DNA from: Candidatus Poseidoniaceae archaeon
GTDB taxonomy: Archaea > Thermoplasmatota > Poseidoniia > Poseidoniales > Poseidoniaceae
DNA length: 10,562 nucleotides
Direction of reading: 5' to 3'
NCBI GenBank assembly: GCA_013330015.1
Contig: DUJC01000032.1
Span: 20,327-30,888 of the forward strand
Made by a program: the position numbers and the translations under genes. The notes beneath the pieces were generated by a model. That model did not search any database. It saw only the letters and a list, made by a program, of their open reading frames with translations, and was not told the DNA's origin. Below, piece by piece: positions 7,574 through 10,562 of the stretch. Each line of letters starts with the position of its first letter. Position 1 is the stretch's first letter.

Positions 7574-7599
7574 GAATCATTATGTGTGTATCGTGATTC
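7574..7599. promoter_or_regulatory. Dyad symmetry, possible operator
   Basis: GAATCA (7574-7579) and TGATTC (7594-7599) are perfect inverted copies separated by 14 bases; a T-G pair extends each arm inward. The half-site spacing would suit a dimeric regulator or a 5' leader hairpin. It lies just after the possible TATA element and 45 bases before the DUF4350 start. A smaller inverted repeat, TGCG/CGCA around 5 bases, follows at 7617-7629. Confidence 0.35.
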
Positions 7600-7644
7600 C
7601 GAAGAAAAGAACATACTGCGCTTGCCGCAAAATGAGGTGAAAAT

Positions 7645-9240
7645 ATGGCAGAAACAGAGAAAACAAAACTCTCTGTTGAGAAGAAACTCATGGTCGGACT
7701 CGTCGTCTCCATCCTTCTTTCCACTGTCCTTATCGTTCTTGCTTCCTCATCGAAGGAAACCGTCTTCTCCCCATACGTCCGCGATGCTGAAGGAGACTAC
7801 CAGTACCAACAACTTTCCAAGATGCGTGACACACTCGGAACCAGTGACGACGGCAAGTCTGGGGAGAGGTACTCCATCTACAACACAATGTCAACACCAA
7901 TGCTTGTCAATGATTGGCAAGATCCTCATCGAACCATGCTCATCATCGCTGCTCCAGAGAAGCCATTCGATGCAGCAGAAGCACAAGCGATTCATGACTT
8001 CGTTACCGAGAAGGGCGGAAAGGTCATTCTTGCGGCAAACTCAACCAACGCAAAACGCGTTGCTGAAGAATTCGGCGTCCTCTACTTTGATGCTCCTGTA
8101 TCTGACAGCAAGTGGTTCTACGAGGTGACCGACAGTACCAACGTACGCATGCCAGTCCAACACACACGATTGTGGTCCGTTGCTTCCGTCAGCGAAGATT
8201 TGGCCCTTATGGACGAGGCATCGCTTCGAACACCATGCACTGAGGCTGAAGTATCCGCAGGAGTAACAGACAACTGTCGAATGCCTGTCCTTTTCCATTC
8301 ACCTACTGCCATTCAAGTATTGGATGTAGAGGATGATACTCGTGAAGTGAGTGTTCTCGCTTCCGCCAGCGATCAGGCATTTGTCGCACGTTCTGGCTTC
8401 GACATCAACAATGTCGCAAATCCAAAGACTGGAAAAACCGACCTCATCGTGCGAATCGATTACCCGAACATCGATGCATACGATACCAAATCCGACGGGG
8501 ACTCCGGAGAAGTCTCCGTGACTGGCAGCATTGTCTTCGTTTCAGATCACTCTGTATTCGCAAACCACCTATGGGACGCGGGTGATGCTGACCTGACAGG
8601 AAAGCAACAATGTGGCGACATCTACATCGAGAACGGACACAGCTGCTGGGATACCGACCCGGATGGGCTCGTCTCCGCACAAGGTGACACTGCATGGGAA
8701 GGAAACCAACTCTACTTCCGTGCTTTGATTCGTGACATGATGGAATTCGACAACGATGAACTCTCTCTTCAAATCACACGAAACACGGACGAATTCAACA
8801 TCGTCTTTGATGAAAGCCGTCACGTCTCCAGCGTTGCAACGCAGCCATTTACCGAAGCCATTGGTGCGGTCGTTCTTTTGACCAGTGATGCTTACCTCAA
8901 GTGGTTGATCATCCTCAACCTTTTCGCACTCCTTGCCATTGCCATTATGGTCGTTCCAGAGAAAGAAAACTGGCGACACGTCTTCGACTTGACCCGATTC
9001 AGAGAACGTCCAACGAAATTGGATACTTCGCTCTACCAAGTCCGAACCAGAGAAGCATTCCTCTCCAAGGTTCGGCAATTCAACGATCTCACGCGAGACG
9101 AATTCGCTCGCAAGACTCCTGCAGAAATCATGCAGATGGTCCGTGACCCACGCCTTGTTGAACTCGTTAGTTCAGCACGATCCTATTCCAACGAAGAACT
9201 CCGGGAAATTATCCCGTTAATTCGTCGTTGGGGAAACTGA
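7645..9240 (+). CDS. DUF4350-domain membrane protein of a MoxR-type operon
   Basis: The 531-residue protein has an N-terminal transmembrane helix (about 15-33), a large outer region, a second helix (about 418-437) and a cytoplasmic C-terminal segment of about 94 residues rich in Arg, Lys and Glu. The outer part has a Rossmann/GATase-like segment (TMLIIAAPE at about 97-105, then FVTEKGGKVILAA), the VFVSDHSVFANHLW stretch and FDESRH (388-393). These fit the DUF4350 pattern, which normally ends with an FDE-x2-H-like motif before the last helix. C198/C211 and C323/C334 are spaced for two disulfides. GAGGTGA 4 bases upstream fixes the start. The moxR gene follows after 21 bases. DUF4350 proteins commonly sit beside MoxR and DUF58 genes, but their molecular role is not established; a scaffold for envelope complexes is inference. 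Confidence 0.85.
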   Translation: MAETEKTKLSVEKKLMVGLVVSILLSTVLIVLASSSKETVFSPYVRDAEGDYQYQQLSKMRDTLGTSDDGKSGERYSIYNTMSTPMLVNDWQDPHRTMLIIAAPEKPFDAAEAQAIHDFVTEKGGKVILAANSTNAKRVAEEFGVLYFDAPVSDSKWFYEVTDSTNVRMPVQHTRLWSVASVSEDLALMDEASLRTPCTEAEVSAGVTDNCRMPVLFHSPTAIQVLDVEDDTREVSVLASASDQAFVARSGFDINNVANPKTGKTDLIVRIDYPNIDAYDTKSDGDSGEVSVTGSIVFVSDHSVFANHLWDAGDADLTGKQQCGDIYIENGHSCWDTDPDGLVSAQGDTAWEGNQLYFRALIRDMMEFDNDELSLQITRNTDEFNIVFDESRHVSSVATQPFTEAIGAVVLLTSDAYLKWLIILNLFALLAIAIMVVPEKENWRHVFDLTRFRERPTKLDTSLYQVRTREAFLSKVRQFNDLTRDEFARKTPAEIMQMVRDPRLVELVSSARSYSNEELREIIPLIRRWGN

Positions 9241-9261
9241 AGAAAAAAGGAGGAAAATGAC

Positions 9262-10401
9262 ATGCAACCCCCCGCACCACCAGCAGCCCCGCCCGCGCCA
9301 GCGCCAGCAGCGCCAGCGGCACCAGCGCCACCTGCACCTGCAGCACCAATGCCAGCGGCACCAGCCGCACCTGCAGCACCAGTAGCGCCAGCCGCACCTG
9401 CAGCACCGGCCGCTCCGGCCCAGCCGAAGCACCAAAGCACCCCAGAAGTCCGTGAGCGACTTTCCGCCGTAGGCGCCATCGCACAAGCGATTAGCGCCGA
9501 GGTTCAGAAAGTCATTATCGGTAAGAGCCACGTCATCGACAACGTTCTCATCAACATCCTCTCCAACGGTAACCTTCTCTTCGAAGATTACCCTGGATTG
9601 GCAAAGACGTTGATGACCAACACGTTTGCTGACGCTCTCGGTTGTGACTTCAAGCGTGTTCAATTCACGCCTGACTTGCTCCCAGCTGACATTACCGGTA
9701 CCAACATTTACGACGCAAAGAAGGGTGAATTTACATTCAAGCCAGGACCTTTGTTCTGTAACCTACTCCTTGCTGACGAGATTAACCGTGCTCCACCAAA
9801 GACCCAAGCTGCATTGCTTGAGGCTATGCAAGAGAAGCAAGTGACCATCGGTACCGTTACCCACAAACTCCCTGCTCCGTTCATTGTTATGGCAACCCAG
9901 AACCCTGTCGAGCAAGAGGGTACCTACCCACTTCCTGAAGCTCAACTTGACCGTTTCATGTTCAAGATGAGTGTCGGTTACCCAGACCGTGCTGATGAAG
10001 ACGAGATTCTCGCTCGACGTATCACACGTGGTAAGGACGCAGTTGATGTCGATGTTATCACCGACCCACAGCGTGTTATCGCTATGCAACAGGCTTGTGA
10101 AGACATCTACGTTGATCCAGCTCTTCGAATGTACATGGTCGAAGTCGTCGCTCGAACCCGTGAAGACCCTCGTGTTCTCGTCGGTTCTTCGCCTCGTGGA
10201 TCTCAAGCATTGCTCAAGACAGGTCGTGCAGCAGCCGCTTTGCGTGGACGTGACTTTGTAACGCCTGATGACATCAAGTCGGTTGCAGAGCTTGCAATTG
10301 CACACAGAATCATCCTCAAGCCTGAGCACCAAATCAAAGGTCTTGAGGCTGGCGAAGTAATGCAAAGCATTCTACGAGAAGTTCCAGTACCTACTGTTTG
10401 A
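9262..10401 (+). CDS. moxR: MoxR-family AAA+ ATPase with Pro/Ala-rich N-terminal extension
   Basis: The 379-residue protein is a chaperone-like AAA_3 ATPase thought to help mature or activate protein complexes, often with VWA-domain partners. Residues 2-54 are almost only Pro and Ala and lie outside the usual family length of about 310-330. The ATPase core has Walker A DYPGLAKT (109-116, K115), Walker B LLLADEINR (168-176, D172 E173), sensor 1 MATQNP (210-215), PEAQLDRF with D230-R231 (arginine-finger region) and sensor 2 GSSPRG with R312, followed by the helical lid. All catalytic positions are present. The binding site GGAGG (9249-9253), 8 bases upstream, supports ATG 9262 and therefore inclusion of the Pro/Ala segment. 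The core strongly favours GCT, GGT, CGT, AAG, ACC and AAC codons, which hints at high expression. It sits between the DUF4350 gene and a membrane-protein gene typical of MoxR operons. Confidence 0.95.
   Translation: MQPPAPPAAPPAPAPAAPAAPAPPAPAAPMPAAPAAPAAPVAPAAPAAPAAPAQPKHQSTPEVRERLSAVGAIAQAISAEVQKVIIGKSHVIDNVLINILSNGNLLFEDYPGLAKTLMTNTFADALGCDFKRVQFTPDLLPADITGTNIYDAKKGEFTFKPGPLFCNLLLADEINRAPPKTQAALLEAMQEKQVTIGTVTHKLPAPFIVMATQNPVEQEGTYPLPEAQLDRFMFKMSVGYPDRADEDEILARRITRGKDAVDVDVITDPQRVIAMQQACEDIYVDPALRMYMVEVVARTREDPRVLVGSSPRGSQALLKTGRAAAALRGRDFVTPDDIKSVAELAIAHRIILKPEHQIKGLEAGEVMQSILREVPVPTV
9265..9425 (+). repeat. GC-rich Pro/Ala-coding low-complexity repeat in moxR
   Basis: This stretch is much richer in G+C than its surroundings and is built from imperfect GCA/CCA/GCC codon repeats. 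A 20-base unit CCAGCCGCACCTGCAGCACC occurs exactly at 9361-9380 and 9388-9407, a 27-base (9-codon) period. Its last 14 bases also occur at 9334-9347. GCCAGCGGCACCAGC occurs at 9312-9326 and 9351-9365. In-frame duplications like these indicate replication slippage. Confidence 0.85.
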
Positions 10402-10424
10402 AACCGTTGAATCATACTTGACTA

Positions 10425-10430
10425 GAGGTG
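10425..10430 (+). promoter_or_regulatory. Ribosome binding site of the last, partial gene
   Basis: GAGGTG lies 7 bases before ATG 10438, in the 36-base gap after the moxR stop. It shows that the truncated reading frame is a real gene start and part of the moxR transcription unit. Confidence 0.65.
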
Positions 10431-10437
10431 TTCTCGG

Positions 10438-10562
10438 ATGTGGAGTCGTAAATCAGCAATGCTAGGAAGCATGGCCGTGGCCATGTATCTTCTTGGCCTC
10501 ACGCTCAGGAATTCTCAATTGGTCACAATCGCTGTTGTGATCTTTGTGTTCTTGACGTGGGC
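10438..10562 (+). CDS. Start of a membrane protein, probably DUF58 (partial, cut by window end)
   Basis: Only 41 codons and two further bases are visible, with no stop. The translation begins MWSRKSAMLGSMAVAMYLLG, continues with a polar turn (LRNSQ) and a second hydrophobic run (VTIAVVIFVFLTW). Two closely spaced N-terminal helices are typical of DUF58 proteins, and DUF58 genes usually follow moxR directly. No conserved DUF58 motif is within the window, so a DUF4129, transglutaminase or other membrane protein of the same operon is possible. The binding site and position make the gene itself quite certain. Confidence 0.75.
   Translation, partial: MWSRKSAMLGSMAVAMYLLGLTLRNSQLVTIAVVIFVFLTW

Noticed and set aside
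7617..7629. Short GC hairpin TGCG-CTTGC-CGCA as a terminator
   Set aside because: The stem is only 4 base pairs, no T run follows, and the DUF4350 ribosome binding site begins 5 bases later, so a terminator here makes little sense.
9361..9407. CRISPR-like direct repeats
   Set aside because: The 20-base repeats are separated by 7 bases, are in frame with a Pro/Ala coding segment and have no unique spacers of the right size.
9183..9479. Gly/Ala-rich reading frame on the minus strand
   Set aside because: It is the antisense reading of the Pro/Ala repeat in moxR, whose GC-rich codons leave the opposite strand open. It has no binding site and no recognisable domain.

Overview
The window holds eight protein-coding genes, all on the plus strand and tightly packed. 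I see no rRNA, tRNA, CRISPR array or insertion sequence. Base composition is roughly balanced. Nearly every start has a purine-rich GGTGA/GGAGG ribosome binding site a few bases upstream. Surface proteins with a signal peptide and a single C-terminal membrane anchor, together with a MoxR-type cluster, suggest an archaeon. The style is reminiscent of the marine Thermoplasmatota (Poseidoniales/Marine Group II or III), but no taxonomic marker gene is present, so this is an inference of moderate strength and a bacterium cannot be excluded.

Layout. (1) 104-2107 encodes a secreted, membrane-anchored subtilisin-family (S8) protease with an intact catalytic triad. (2) 2164-6546 encodes a three-subunit molybdenum hydroxylase in the order [2Fe-2S] subunit, Moco subunit, FAD subunit. 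The FAD subunit carries a cysteine-rich insertion matching the extra [4Fe-4S] site of 4-hydroxybenzoyl-CoA reductase, so the complex is hcrCAB-like rather than an ordinary xanthine or CO dehydrogenase. (3) 6549-7517, starting 2 nt after the FAD subunit stop, encodes a secreted beta-sandwich protein with a Ser/Asn/Thr/Gly-rich linker and a C-terminal hydrophobic/basic tail that looks like a surface-sorting or anchoring signal. (4) After a 127-nt gap with a promoter-like element and a dyad, 7645 to the window end encodes a DUF4350-type membrane protein, a MoxR AAA+ ATPase with a Pro/Ala-rich N-terminal extension, and the first codons of a membrane protein that is probably a DUF58 protein.

Working together. 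The three hydroxylase genes would make one cytoplasmic enzyme: electrons would pass between a [4Fe-4S] cluster, FAD, two [2Fe-2S] clusters and the molybdopterin site that acts on an aromatic acyl-CoA or similar substrate. The DUF4350-MoxR-DUF58 set resembles widespread MoxR operons thought to assemble or remodel envelope-associated complexes. The most interesting points are the presumed aromatic-CoA reductase with unusual terminal extensions, its tight coupling to a surface-protein gene, and the low-complexity, slippage-prone MoxR N-terminus.
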